Shown here: piece by piece, positions 9,239 to 19,355 of the stretch
Layout of the letters: the number at the start of each line of letters is the position of its first letter
How positions within the stretch are numbered: position 1 is the stretch's first letter
NCBI GenBank assembly: GCA_019931245.1
Contig: JAINDL010000042.1
Location: 1 to 64,000, forward strand
Direction of reading: 5' to 3'
Source: Bryobacteraceae bacterium CoA2 C42
GTDB taxonomy: Bacteria; Acidobacteriota; Terriglobia; Bryobacterales; Bryobacteraceae
Length of the DNA: 64,000 nucleotides
Notes under the pieces: generated by a model
Databases searched by the model: none
What the model was told of the DNA's origin: nothing
What the model saw: the letters and a program-made list of their open reading frames with translations, nothing else
Program-made: the position numbers and the translations under genes

Positions 9239-9242
<4 letters not shown>
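9036..9242 (+). CDS. DUF3311 small membrane subunit
   Basis: GTG 9036 is preferred over an in-frame upstream start because the product then begins [20 protein letters not shown], typical of DUF3311. It has 68 residues and two transmembrane segments ([35 protein letters not shown]). DUF3311 proteins are encoded just before sodium:solute symporters and act as their small partners (compare YhdT-PanF). Here the stop overlaps the symporter start as ATGA at 9239-9242, so translation is coupled. Confidence 0.85.
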
Positions 9243-10738
<1,496 letters not shown>

Positions 10739-10745
10739 TCTCCCC

Positions 10746-12068
10746 ATGCCTTCATCCCACAAGCTCACGCCCATTCAATGGCTCATCTGCGCCGTCGCCG
10801 CCCTGGGCTTTGCTTTCGACATCTACGAACTCCTCGTGCTGCCGCTCATCGCCGGCCCCGCGCTCGCCGAACTCGGCCAGCTCAAGCCCGGCACCCCGGA
10901 GTTCAACAGTTGGACCGGCATTCTCTTCTTCGTCCCCGCCTTCGCCGGCGGCATCTTCGGCATGGTCGGCGGCTACCTCACCGACCTCTGGGGCCGCCGC
11001 CGCGTCCTCGTCTGGAGCATCCTCATCTACGCCCTCTCGGCCCTCGCCGCCGGCTTCGCCACCTCACTCGAACAGCTGCTTTTCTTCCGCTGCACCACCT
11101 TCATCGGCGTCTGCGTCGAGTTCGTCGCCGCCGTCGCCTGGCTGGCCGAACTCTTCCCCGATCCCAAGCAGCGCGAAAACGTCCTCGGCTACACCCAGGC
11201 CTTCTCTTCGATCGGCGGCCTGCTCGTCACCGGCGCCTACTTCCTGGCCGTCTCCTGGGCGCCGCTCCTGCCCGCCATCCACGGCGGCCACGAAGCCTGG
11301 CGCTACACGCTCATCTCCGGCGTCCTGCCTGCCATCCCGCTGATGATCATCCGTCCCTTCCTGCCGGAGTCGCCGCTCTGGGCCCAGCACAAGGCCGCCG
11401 GCACGCTCCGCCGCCCCAGCTTCGCCGAACTCTTTCAGCCCCAGTACAGCCGCACCACCTGGGTCACCATGATCATGTACGCCGCCAGCTACGGCGCCGC
11501 CTTCGGCGCCATTCAGCATCTGCCCCGCATCGTTCCGGGCCTGGCCGAAGTGCTCCCCCTCGCCCGCCCGCTGCAGCAGAAGGTGGTCTCGAACGTCCAG
11601 TTCTTCCAGGAGATCGGCGGTCTGGTCGGCCGCGTCCTCCTCGCCTATCTCGCCGTCCGCATCCTCAGCCGCCGCCGCCTGCTCCGCGTCTTCCAGGTCC
11701 CCGGCCTCGTCCTCGTCCCGCTCGTCTTTTTCGGCGCCATGGATCTCTCGGTCGACGTGCTCAAATGGGGCGTCTTCGCCGCCGGCCTGCTCACCGTCGC
11801 TCAGTTCAGCTTCTGGGGCAACTATCTGCCCCGCATGTACCCCACCCACCTGCGCGGCACCGGCGAAAGCTTCGCCGCCAACATCGGTGGCCGCATGCTC
11901 GGCACCTCGGCCGCGCTCGTCACCACCACCCTCGCCAACTACACCCCCGGCGCCTCACCCGCCGCCAAACTCGCCTTCGCCGCCGGCTGCGTCGCCACCG
12001 CCGTCTACCTCATCGGCTTCCTCAGCAGCTTCTTCCTGCCAGAACCGCCTGAAAAACTGCCAGAATAG
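10746..12068 (+). CDS. MFS transporter (sugar/metabolite porter type)
   Basis: This 440-residue protein has 12 predicted membrane segments. The MFS signature between TM2 and TM3 is GGYLTDLWGRRRVLVWSILI, followed by acidic residues typical of the metabolite:H+ symporter branch (FAFDIYELLVLPLI in TM1, FVAAVAWLAELFPDPKQREN in TM4-5). PESPLWAQHK marks the central loop, as in sugar porters. It follows the SSS symporter by 7 bp and is followed by mtaB after 4 bp, so it sits inside a plus-strand operon. The substrate is unknown; two uptake systems side by side suggest a nutrient-acquisition locus. Confidence 0.87.
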   Translation: MPSSHKLTPIQWLICAVAALGFAFDIYELLVLPLIAGPALAELGQLKPGTPEFNSWTGILFFVPAFAGGIFGMVGGYLTDLWGRRRVLVWSILIYALSALAAGFATSLEQLLFFRCTTFIGVCVEFVAAVAWLAELFPDPKQRENVLGYTQAFSSIGGLLVTGAYFLAVSWAPLLPAIHGGHEAWRYTLISGVLPAIPLMIIRPFLPESPLWAQHKAAGTLRRPSFAELFQPQYSRTTWVTMIMYAASYGAAFGAIQHLPRIVPGLAEVLPLARPLQQKVVSNVQFFQEIGGLVGRVLLAYLAVRILSRRRLLRVFQVPGLVLVPLVFFGAMDLSVDVLKWGVFAAGLLTVAQFSFWGNYLPRMYPTHLRGTGESFAANIGGRMLGTSAALVTTTLANYTPGASPAAKLAFAAGCVATAVYLIGFLSSFFLPEPPEKLPE

Positions 12069-12072
12069 AGGT

Positions 12073-13368
12073 TTGAGGAACTTTTTCGTTCACAATTTCG
12101 GTTGCCGGGCCACCCAGGCCGACGGCGCCGCGCTCGAGTCGCTCCTCGAACAGCGCGGCCTCGCCGCCGCCCCGGAAGCCCGCGCCGCCGACCTCGTCGT
12201 CCTCAACACCTGCACCGTCACCGCCAACGCCGACGACGACGTCCGCGCCATGGTCCGCCGCGTCAACCGCGAAAACCCCGCCGCCCAAATCCTCCTCACC
12301 GGCTGCTACGCCCAACGCGCCCCTGAAGAGCTCGCCGCCCTCCCCGGCGTCACCTGGGTCGTCGGCAACTCCCACAAAACTCAAATCCCCGACATCGTCG
12401 CCGAATCCCTCACCCCCTTCCACGGCCAGATCCACGTCGGCGACATCTTCGCCCAGCACGACTTCCTCTCCGCCCCCATCGAAGACGCCGCCGGCGACCG
12501 CGCCCGTCCCAACCTCAAAATCCAGGACGGCTGCAACAACCGCTGTTCGTTCTGCATCATCCCCTTCGTCCGCGGCCGCAGCCGCTCCATGCCTGCCGGC
12601 GAGGTCATCGCCCAGGTCCAAAACCTCAGCCGCGACTACCGCGAAGTCGTCCTCTCCGGCATCAACCTCGGCCGCTGGGGCAGGGAACCGGGCCAGACCC
12701 TCCGCCTCGCCGGGCTCCTCCGCCGCATCCTCGCCGAAACCCCCGTCGAACGCCTCCGCCTCTCCTCGGTCGAGCCCATGGACTTCTCCGACGATCTCCT
12801 CCATCTCATGGCCGACTCCCCCCGCATCGCCCGCCACGTCCACGCCCCGCTCCAGTCCGGCTCCGACACCGTCCTCCGCCGCATGCACCGCAAATACCGG
12901 CCCCGCCACTACGCCGACCGCATCACCAAAGCCCGCGCCCTCATGCCCTCCGCCGCCATCGGCGCCGACGTCATGGTCGGCTTCCCCGGCGAAACCGATG
13001 CCGAGTTCGCCGAAACCTACCGTTTCATTGACGAACTCCCCTTCACCTACCTCCACGTCTTCACCTACTCCGCCCGCCCCGGCACCCCCGCCGCCACGGC
13101 GCCCGCCCAGGTGCCCATCCCTGTTCGCAAGGAGCGCAACCGCCAGCTCCGCGAACTCGCCGACCGCAAGCATCGCGCCTTTCGCCAAAGCTTCCTCGGC
13201 CAGTCGCTTTCGGTCGTCACCCTCGGCCACGGCCCCATGGCGCTCTCAAGCAACTACCTCAAAGTCGAACTCCTCGCCGACGCCCCGGCCAATCAACTCC
13301 GCGAAGTCCCCATCGGCTCGCTCACCGATGCCGGCCTGCGCCAGTTCGACCCCCTCCGCGTGCTCTAA
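12073..13368 (+). CDS. mtaB: tRNA t6A37 methylthiotransferase MtaB
   Basis: The enzyme adds a methylthio group to N6-threonylcarbamoyladenosine-37 in ANN-decoding tRNAs. The TTG at 12073 is chosen because the product then starts MRNFFVHNFGCRATQ, as in the family, 4 bp after the MFS stop. The long upstream extension of the frame is a shadow of the MFS gene. In the 431-residue product, Cys11, Cys47 and Cys78 of the UPF0004 domain bind the auxiliary cluster. Cys154, Cys158 and Cys161 (DGCNNRCSFCIIP) form the radical-SAM cluster, and a TRAM domain ends the protein. The stop abuts the recR stop on the other strand. Confidence 0.93.
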   Translation: MRNFFVHNFGCRATQADGAALESLLEQRGLAAAPEARAADLVVLNTCTVTANADDDVRAMVRRVNRENPAAQILLTGCYAQRAPEELAALPGVTWVVGNSHKTQIPDIVAESLTPFHGQIHVGDIFAQHDFLSAPIEDAAGDRARPNLKIQDGCNNRCSFCIIPFVRGRSRSMPAGEVIAQVQNLSRDYREVVLSGINLGRWGREPGQTLRLAGLLRRILAETPVERLRLSSVEPMDFSDDLLHLMADSPRIARHVHAPLQSGSDTVLRRMHRKYRPRHYADRITKARALMPSAAIGADVMVGFPGETDAEFAETYRFIDELPFTYLHVFTYSARPGTPAATAPAQVPIPVRKERNRQLRELADRKHRAFRQSFLGQSLSVVTLGHGPMALSSNYLKVELLADAPANQLREVPIGSLTDAGLRQFDPLRVL

Positions 13369-13968
13369 CTACATCTCGCGGCGGTTCTCGAGCGACTTCG
13401 ACATGCTGACCTCATCGGCGTATTCAAGGTCGCTGCCCACCGGAATCCCCATCGCAATCCGCATCACCTTGATGCCGAGCGGCTTCAGCAGCCGCGCCAG
13501 ATAAGCCGCCGTCGCCTCGCCCTCCACCGTCGGGTTGGTCGCCAGAATAATCTCGGTCACCACCCCGTCGCTAAGCCGCTCGAGCAAACTCTTGATCCGC
13601 AACTGCTCCGGCCCAATGCCCCGCAACGGCGAAATTGACCCGTGCAGCACGTGGTACAGCCCGTCAAAGCTTCGCGTCACCTCAATCGGCAGAATGTTCG
13701 GCGCCTCTTCGACTACGCAGATGATGTGCTGATCCCGCCCCGGGTTCGTGCAGTACGGGCACAACTCGCTATCGCTGATGTTGTTGCAGATCCGGCACAG
13801 CCCCAGCTTCTCTTTGACATCGACGATTGCCCGCGCCAGCCGCTGCGCGTCTTCGGTCGACGACCGCAGCACGTGAAACGCAATCCGCTGCGCGGACTTC
13901 GCCCCCACCCCCGGCAGCCGCCGGAACTCATCCACCAGACGCGCGAGCGGTTCGGCCAGGTCCGGCAT
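13369..13968 (-). CDS. recR: Recombination mediator RecR
   Basis: RecR works with RecO/RecF to load RecA on gapped DNA. The 199-residue product has the N-terminal helix-hairpin-helix ([18 protein letters not shown]), a zinc finger with Cys58, Cys61, Cys70 and Cys73 ([17 protein letters not shown]) and a Toprim domain ([33 protein letters not shown]). The length is standard. It is last in the ffs-dnaX-ybaB-recR block, a synteny kept across many bacteria, with 6 bp between the ybaB stop and the recR ATG. The stop codon abuts mtaB tail to tail. Confidence 0.97.
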   Translation of the reverse strand: MPDLAEPLARLVDEFRRLPGVGAKSAQRIAFHVLRSSTEDAQRLARAIVDVKEKLGLCRICNNISDSELCPYCTNPGRDQHIICVVEEAPNILPIEVTRSFDGLYHVLHGSISPLRGIGPEQLRIKSLLERLSDGVVTEIILATNPTVEGEATAAYLARLLKPLGIKVMRIAMGIPVGSDLEYADEVSMSKSLENRREM

Positions 13969-13974
13969 GGCGGT

Positions 13975-14283
13975 CTAGAACAGCCCCGGAGGCAGCCCCA
14001 GGCCGCCCAGCATGCCGCTCATCTTCTTCTGCGTCTCGTCTTCCACTTTCTTGTGCGCTTCGTTGAAGGCGGCCAGCACCAGGTCCTGCAGCATCTCGGC
14101 GTCCCCGGCCGCTTCCGGGTCAATCGTCACGCCCAGGCACCGCTTCTGCCCGTCCATCTTCACCGTCACCATCCCGCCGCCCGCCGAAGCCTCCACGCGA
14201 ATCGCCGCGATGTCTTCCTGCAGCTTGGCCTGCATCTTCTGGGCCTGGGCCATCATGCCTTGCATATTGCCGGGTAGTTTCAT
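13975..14283 (-). CDS. ybaB: YbaB/EbfC nucleoid-associated protein
   Basis: This 102-residue DNA-binding protein has the family pattern: an N-terminal Met-rich helix (MQGMMAQAQKMQAKLQEDIA), a central sheet (ASAGGGMVTVKMDGQKR), the ITIDPEA-type segment and a C-terminal helix (LQDLVLAAFNEAHKKVEDET). It ends in a Gly/Met-rich tail (MSGMLGGLGLPPGLF). It lies between dnaX and recR with gaps of 4 and 6 bp, the usual arrangement. Known homologues form dimers that bind DNA with little sequence preference. Confidence 0.95.
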   Translation of the reverse strand: MKLPGNMQGMMAQAQKMQAKLQEDIAAIRVEASAGGGMVTVKMDGQKRCLGVTIDPEAAGDAEMLQDLVLAAFNEAHKKVEDETQKKMSGMLGGLGLPPGLF

Positions 14284-14287
14284 GCCA

Positions 14288-16276
14288 TTACTCCTTCAAG
14301 TTGCGGACGCTGCGGACCTGGCCTTCGGGAAAGGCCTCCTGAAAACGCTTCACCGCCGGATGGGCCAGCGCCCGTTCGGTGGCGTCATCCTGCGCCGCCT
14401 GTCGCGCCGCTGGGGGCGGGCCGCTCTGCACCGTGGCCGAAAAGCGAACCTTGGCGCGGACGCCCGTCATGCCGATGGCCGCCAGCACGCGGTTCACATC
14501 GGACTCTTTCATTGTGAACTCGGTCTCTTCGGGCGCGACGATCTCTAAGCCGCCCGGCCCCTCGGAGATCTCGGCCGCTTCGATTCCATCGGCCGTGAAC
14601 TTCAAACCCAGCTCGAGCGCCGCGGCATAAAGGCGCGCCCGCAAGTCGCCATCGATGGGCTTGGCCGTCGCAGCCGGCTTGGTGGCCGCAGCAGGCGGCG
14701 TCGGTGGCGCCTTGGGCGACCGGTCGACGAACGCATTGCCCGCCGGAGCCTTCGTGGCAGCCTGCCAGGGCTTCATACCCTCGAGTTCCGCCAACGGATC
14801 TCCGTCACTCTTCGCTGTAGCCGGCGCGGGCGCCGCCGCCTGCCAAGGCTGCAAACTCTCTAACTCCGCCAGCGGATCGTCGGTGCTCTTCGCCGCGACT
14901 GCGGGGGGCACCGCTACTTTCGGCTTCGCTTGCCAAGGCTGCAGATTCTCCAATTCCGCCAACGGGTCGCGCCCGCTCCTGGCCCCAGTCCCCGGCGCCG
15001 TTACTTTCGGCTTCGCCTGCCAAGGCTGCAAATTCTCCAACTCCGCCAGCGGATCTCCGTCCCTGCTCCCCACCGCCCCAAACCGCGCCCCACTCGGCGG
15101 CCCCTGCCGCACCGGCGGCGGCTTCTCGCCCGGCGCCGCCGGCCCGGAACCCGGGCCCAACTTCGCCAGCGCCTCTTCAATCGTCGACAGCTTGGCGGCG
15201 TGCACCAGCTTCAATAACCCAATCTCCAAGTGCAGCCGCGGCTGCAGCGAATACTGCAGGTCTTTGAAAACATCCAGCACAATCTGCAGGTACCGCGTTA
15301 GGTCCAACTCGCCAAACCGCCCCGCCACCCGCGCCAGACTCTGCTTCTCCCGCGCCGAAGCCGCAATCAGCCGCGTCCCTTCGCCCGAAATCTTCGCCAC
15401 CAGCAGGTTCCGGATATGCCGCGCCAACTCCCGGCAGAAGTGCTGCAAGTTCGCGCCCTTCCGCTCCAGCTCATCGACAATCTCCAGCATCCGCGCCGCG
15501 TCGCTCTGCTCGAGCGCCGTCGTCACCTGCTCCATCGCGTCCTGCGAGAACATGCCCAGCAGCGCCCGCACCTCGGCCGCGTGCAGCGTCGACCCGCAGC
15601 AGGCAATCGCCTGGTCGAGCGCCGACAGCGAATCCCGCACTGACCCCTCGCCCACCTGCGCAATCACCGCCAGCGCCTCCGGTTCGGCCGTAATCCCTTC
15701 CTCGCCGCAGATCCACTCCATCCGCTTCAGCAGCTCTTCAAAATCCACGCTGCGAAACGAAAACTGCTGGCACCGCGACGCAATCGTCGTCGGAATCTTG
15801 TGCGATTCGGTTGTGCACAGGATAAACACCACCCACTCGGGCGGCTCCTCGAGCGTCTTCAGCAGCGCGTTGAACGCTTCGTTGGTGATCTGATGCGCCT
15901 CGTCGACGATGAAGACTTTATAACGGTCCCGCGCCGGCCGGTACCGCACGCTCTCGCGCAGCTCCCGCATCTCATTAATGCCGCGGTTGGAGGCCGCGTC
16001 GATTTCGATCACATCCACCGCGCCGCCCGCCGTAATCTCCTTACAGCTCGCGCACACCCCGCATGGGTTCGTTGTCGGCCCTTCGACGCAGTTCAAAAAC
16101 CGTGCCATTAGCCGCGCTACGGTCGTCTTGCCCGTCCCGCGCTGCCCGCTGAAGATGTAGCCGTGCGCAATGCGCCGCTGCGTAATCGCGTTATCGAGCG
16201 TGGTCTTGACGTGTTCCTGACTCACCAGTTCAGAGAACGACTGCGGCCGGTACTTGCGCGCGATGACCTGATACAT
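14288..16276 (-). CDS. dnaX: DNA polymerase III subunits gamma/tau
   Basis: This is the clamp-loader ATPase. ATG 16276 gives MYQVIARKYRPQSFSELV, as in the family. The frame opens 13 codons earlier, but those codons lie in the SRP RNA gene. The 662 residues contain Walker A (GQRGTGKT, 44-51), the four-Cys zinc site (Cys63, 72, 75, 78), Walker B VDEAH (124-128), sensor-1 SRC (TTIASRCQQF) and domain III to about residue 370. A Pro/Ala-rich linker then carries four copies of DPLAELExLQPWQA at about 408-421, 437-450, 467-480 and 493-506. The C-terminal part (from about 545) is a small folded domain where tau binds its partners. No slippery A-run for programmed frameshifting was noticed. Confidence 0.96.
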   Translation of the reverse strand: MYQVIARKYRPQSFSELVSQEHVKTTLDNAITQRRIAHGYIFSGQRGTGKTTVARLMARFLNCVEGPTTNPCGVCASCKEITAGGAVDVIEIDAASNRGINEMRELRESVRYRPARDRYKVFIVDEAHQITNEAFNALLKTLEEPPEWVVFILCTTESHKIPTTIASRCQQFSFRSVDFEELLKRMEWICGEEGITAEPEALAVIAQVGEGSVRDSLSALDQAIACCGSTLHAAEVRALLGMFSQDAMEQVTTALEQSDAARMLEIVDELERKGANLQHFCRELARHIRNLLVAKISGEGTRLIAASAREKQSLARVAGRFGELDLTRYLQIVLDVFKDLQYSLQPRLHLEIGLLKLVHAAKLSTIEEALAKLGPGSGPAAPGEKPPPVRQGPPSGARFGAVGSRDGDPLAELENLQPWQAKPKVTAPGTGARSGRDPLAELENLQPWQAKPKVAVPPAVAAKSTDDPLAELESLQPWQAAAPAPATAKSDGDPLAELEGMKPWQAATKAPAGNAFVDRSPKAPPTPPAAATKPAATAKPIDGDLRARLYAAALELGLKFTADGIEAAEISEGPGGLEIVAPEETEFTMKESDVNRVLAAIGMTGVRAKVRFSATVQSGPPPAARQAAQDDATERALAHPAVKRFQEAFPEGQVRSVRNLKE
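14759..15055 (-). repeat. Four in-frame repeats in the dnaX linker
   Basis: Four copies of a 14-residue unit, DPLAELE(N/S/G)(L/M)(Q/K)PWQA, separated by variable 12-16 residue Ala/Pro/Lys spacers, lie inside dnaX. The first two share AKPKV directly after the unit. The conserved core against divergent spacers suggests a selected short linear motif, not simple slippage. Confidence 0.85.
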
Positions 16277-16291
16277 GCGAGGGAGAAATGC

Positions 16292-16395
16292 CAAGCCCCG
16301 GGTGATCCGCGGCACACGGACTAAACCACTACCGTTGCTTCCTTCCGGACCTGGCGGGGTTTGCAGCCGCCCGTTGCACGGAGCCCGGGACCTGA
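16292..16395 (-). ncRNA. ffs: Signal recognition particle RNA, small bacterial type
   Basis: The reverse strand carries the SRP core CCGCCAGGTCCGGAAGGAAG followed by CAACGG, the symmetric/asymmetric loop and tetraloop region of helix 8 that Ffh binds. The ends pair (AGGTCCCGGG with CCCGGGGCTT), closing a hairpin of about 100 nt, the 4.5S type without an Alu domain. It sits directly upstream of dnaX, a common location, and its 3' end overlaps the spurious N-terminal extension of the dnaX frame. The ends are estimated to within a few bases. Confidence 0.94.
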
Positions 16396-16422
16396 CAAGA
16401 ATTTAGTTTAGCATTCCGCCGC

Positions 16423-18126
16423 CTAGGGCAGACGGATTTTTAGCGCCGGACTCCGCGCTCCGGCCGCCGTTACCAACACCTCCGGCTCGCCCGCCAATCC
16501 CGCCGGAATCCGCGCGTTGATCTGGTACAACCCCGCAAAGCCCGGCGCCAGACCGCTGAAGAGCACCTCGGCCGGCCGCCCTCCCAGCGTCACCGCCACC
16601 GCCTCCCGCGTTACCGCCAGCGGATTGGCCGGCGCCGCTGCCCCGTTGGCTGGCCGGTTCGTCACATCGCCCAGCCCGGTTGCGAACAAAGACACCACGC
16701 CCTGTGTAAACGTGGCCACCGCATACACCCCGTCACTCGTAAACAGCGCCGGCTGCACCGGCCGCAGCGGAATCACCGCCACGGGCGCCGCCGCCCCGCC
16801 TACGGCCAGGCTTACCTCAGCCTGCACCCCCGGTAGCCCATACGGGATGAAGAAGTTGATCTGCGTCGGGGTGACCGCGTACAGCCCCACCGGCCCACCG
16901 TTCACCCGCACCGTCACCCCGCCCAGCGTCAACGGCAGTGGGTACCGCTCCGCCGTCACCGTCCCGGTCACCCCCGGCAGCGGCGTCGTGAAAATCGTCC
17001 CGATGCCCCCCGGCGCCAACCCCCCGGCAAAGCTCGCCGCGTTCGTCACCGCCCGCACCTGCCACGGCGCCGCCACCGCCGCAATCCGCGACACCACGCC
17101 GTCGATATTCACCAAATACAACTCGCCCGCCTCATCCTCCCCAAACGCCGCTACCTGCTGCCCCGTCGCCGCAAAACGCACCGCCGCGCCCCCTTTGTAG
17201 CCCCACACGTTCCCGTTGCAGTAGTCGGCAAACAGGTAGGTACCCCGTAGCTCAGCAGACTGACTCCCCCGGTACACAAAACCCCCGGTCACCGAACATC
17301 CCTCACTCCGCCCATAAACAAACACCGGACGCACCAGGTCCGTCCGCGTCTCGCAGTTCCGGTCATCCTGGCAGGCGTGCCCCTCCATCAGGCTCCAGCC
17401 ATAATTCAAGCCCTTCGGCGAGCCAAACGGTTCAAAATCGATCTCCTCCCACCGGTTCTGCCCCACATCCCCGGCCCACAGGTCGCCCGTCTCCCGGTCA
17501 AAGGAAAACCGCCACGGGTTCCGCCATCCGCTCGACCAGATCTCCGGCTGCGGATTCGCGCTCCCTTCCGTATCGAACCGCAGCATCTTCCCCATCAACG
17601 AAGCCGGATTCTGGCTCAGCTTCTGCGGATCGTTCGCTGACCCGCCATCCCCCATCCCCACATACAGCAGCCCGTCTTTCGGATGAAACGCGATCTGCCC
17701 GCCGTTGTGATTGGTGTAGGGTTGCCGCACCCGCAGCACCACCTGCTCATTCGCCGAATCGGCCACGTTCTCGTCCGCCGTCAGCCGCACCCGCGCCACA
17801 ATCGTCTCCTGCTGCCGGTTCACATAGTTGATGTAGAAGTACCGCTTCTGCGCAAATCCTGGCGGGAACGCCAATCCCAGCAGTCCCATCTCGCCGCTGT
17901 AGCGCACCCGCGACTGAATATCAAGCAGCGGCGTCGCCCGTAGCGCTCCGTTGCTCCAGATCCGGATCACCCCCGGCTGCTCCACCACAAACAGCCGGCC
18001 CGACCCGTCTCCCGCATGCGTCACCTGCACCGGCGCCCGCAGCCCTGTCATCAGCGGTTCAAAGCGCAGGGCGGGGAACTGCGCCGCCAGGGGAATCGTC
18101 AGAACAAGAGCTGCCAGCCACCGCAT
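16423..18126 (-). CDS. Secreted glucose/sorbosone dehydrogenase-like propeller with Solibacter-type C-terminal domain
   Basis: ATG 18126 starts a signal peptide (MRWLAALVLTIPLAAQ); the longer frame upstream overlaps rlmD. Residues of about 25-345 form a six-bladed soluble-PQQ dehydrogenase fold (RAPVQVTHAGDGSGRLFVVE, GLLGLAFPPGF, NHNGGQIAFHPKDGLLYVGM, GDLWAGDVGQNRWEEIDF). The last 200 or so residues begin with AVTNAASFAGGLAPGGIGTI and end LYQINARIPAGLAGEPEV, matching the Ig-like TIGR03437 domain seen mainly in Solibacter relatives. Aldose or other sugar oxidation in the periplasm is the likely role. It starts 4 bp after the rlmD stop, so the two may be cotranscribed despite unrelated functions. 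Confidence 0.88.
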   Translation of the reverse strand: MRWLAALVLTIPLAAQFPALRFEPLMTGLRAPVQVTHAGDGSGRLFVVEQPGVIRIWSNGALRATPLLDIQSRVRYSGEMGLLGLAFPPGFAQKRYFYINYVNRQQETIVARVRLTADENVADSANEQVVLRVRQPYTNHNGGQIAFHPKDGLLYVGMGDGGSANDPQKLSQNPASLMGKMLRFDTEGSANPQPEIWSSGWRNPWRFSFDRETGDLWAGDVGQNRWEEIDFEPFGSPKGLNYGWSLMEGHACQDDRNCETRTDLVRPVFVYGRSEGCSVTGGFVYRGSQSAELRGTYLFADYCNGNVWGYKGGAAVRFAATGQQVAAFGEDEAGELYLVNIDGVVSRIAAVAAPWQVRAVTNAASFAGGLAPGGIGTIFTTPLPGVTGTVTAERYPLPLTLGGVTVRVNGGPVGLYAVTPTQINFFIPYGLPGVQAEVSLAVGGAAAPVAVIPLRPVQPALFTSDGVYAVATFTQGVVSLFATGLGDVTNRPANGAAAPANPLAVTREAVAVTLGGRPAEVLFSGLAPGFAGLYQINARIPAGLAGEPEVLVTAAGARSPALKIRLP

Positions 18127-18130
18127 CGGT

Positions 18131-19318
18131 CTATCCTCCGTGTACGAAGTGCGTAATCGTTTCGATGTGATACGTCTGCGGAAACAGATCAATCACCTGA
18201 CACCGCTCCATCGCATACCCCGCCGCCAGCAATACCTTCGCATCCCGCGCCAGCGTCGACGGGTCGCAGGAAACCACCGCAATCCGCCCCGGCTGCAGCC
18301 GGATCAGATCCCGCACCACGCCCGCGCCCAGCCCCGCCCGCGGCGGGTCCGCCAGCACGAACTCCGGCTTCCGCTGCATCGTCTCCAGGAACAAATCCGC
18401 GCTCGCCCGGTGGTGCTCCACGCTCTTCTTCGCCCGGTTGGCGTTGAAAACCAGATCCTCCACCGCCGACTTCGAACTCTCCACCGCCACCACCCGCGCA
18501 AACCGGTCCGCCAGCGGCAAACTGAACAACCCCACCCCCGCGTAGATCTCGAGGGCCAACTCCCCGGTCGCCTCGCCAATCGCCGCCGCCACCAACTTCT
18601 GCAGCAAAAACCGGTTCACCTGGAAAAACGACCGGTGGCTCACCCGGAACCCCTCGTACTCGAGCGGCCCCGTGATCGCCCCCGGAATCTCGTTCTCGCA
18701 CCAGTCAAAAAACTGCCGCGCCACCCGCCTACCCGCCATAGTCTCAATCACGTTCACCTGCACCTGCTTCTCGTTGGTGAAAAGCTCCAGCGAACGCAGA
18801 AACCCCGGCCAACGCCCGTTCTTGAGCATCCCGCGAATGATCCGGATACACTCATTCAACTTCGGCGACGCAATCGGACACTGCTCAATTGGCTGCAGCT
18901 TATGCGACCCGCCCTCCCGGAAGCCGATCTTCGTTCCGTCGATGTGCAGTTGGATCCGGTTCCGGTACCCCCACGGGTTCCCCGTAATCGTCTCGATCTC
19001 GCCCGGAATCTCCATCCGGCCGATCCGCGCGAAAACCTCCCGGACAATCGCCACCTTCTGCTCCACCTGGTAGGCATAGGCGGCATGCTGGTAGTGGCAG
19101 CCCCCGCAGGTGCCGAAATGCGCGCACGGCGGCTCCACCCGCTGCGGCGACGGCGTCAGAACCTCCTCCACGGTCGCCTCAAGCATGTCCTTGCGCTCCC
19201 GCGCTACGGCCACCCGCACCTGCTCGCCCGGCAGCACGTACGGCGTCAACACCACGCGCCCTTCCTGACGGCTCAATCCATCGCCGCCATAAACCAATTT
19301 TTCAACTTCTATTTGCAC
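18131..19318 (-). CDS. 23S rRNA (uracil-5-)-methyltransferase, RlmD/RumA type
   Basis: This 395-residue SAM enzyme makes 5-methyluridine in rRNA or tRNA. It has an N-terminal TRAM domain (1-55; GGDGLSRQEGRVVLTPYVLP) and an Fe-S cluster site Cys65, Cys71, Cys74 (CAHFGTCGGCHYQH) plus Cys147. The SAM site is YAGVGLFSLPLADRF, followed by DPPRAGLGAG and the catalytic nucleophile Cys351 in VVSCDPSTLARD. Whether it modifies U1939, U747 or tRNA U54 cannot be decided by motif alone, so no symbol is given. It diverges from trpS, with only 37 bp between starts. Confidence 0.9.
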   Translation of the reverse strand: MQIEVEKLVYGGDGLSRQEGRVVLTPYVLPGEQVRVAVARERKDMLEATVEEVLTPSPQRVEPPCAHFGTCGGCHYQHAAYAYQVEQKVAIVREVFARIGRMEIPGEIETITGNPWGYRNRIQLHIDGTKIGFREGGSHKLQPIEQCPIASPKLNECIRIIRGMLKNGRWPGFLRSLELFTNEKQVQVNVIETMAGRRVARQFFDWCENEIPGAITGPLEYEGFRVSHRSFFQVNRFLLQKLVAAAIGEATGELALEIYAGVGLFSLPLADRFARVVAVESSKSAVEDLVFNANRAKKSVEHHRASADLFLETMQRKPEFVLADPPRAGLGAGVVRDLIRLQPGRIAVVSCDPSTLARDAKVLLAAGYAMERCQVIDLFPQTYHIETITHFVHGG

Positions 19319-19355
19319 TGACTCCTATTGTGGACTAGTAGACTGGTTGATTGCG

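Noticed and set aside
12022-13230. A 402-codon minus-strand frame opposite mtaB
   Set aside because: Gly/Glu/Val-rich shadow; both iron-sulfur motifs of MtaB are intact on the other strand.
14759-15055. Possible CRISPR-like or satellite repeat
   Set aside because: The repeats are in-frame protein repeats inside dnaX with uneven spacing and diverged DNA. No CRISPR array or cas gene was seen anywhere in the window.
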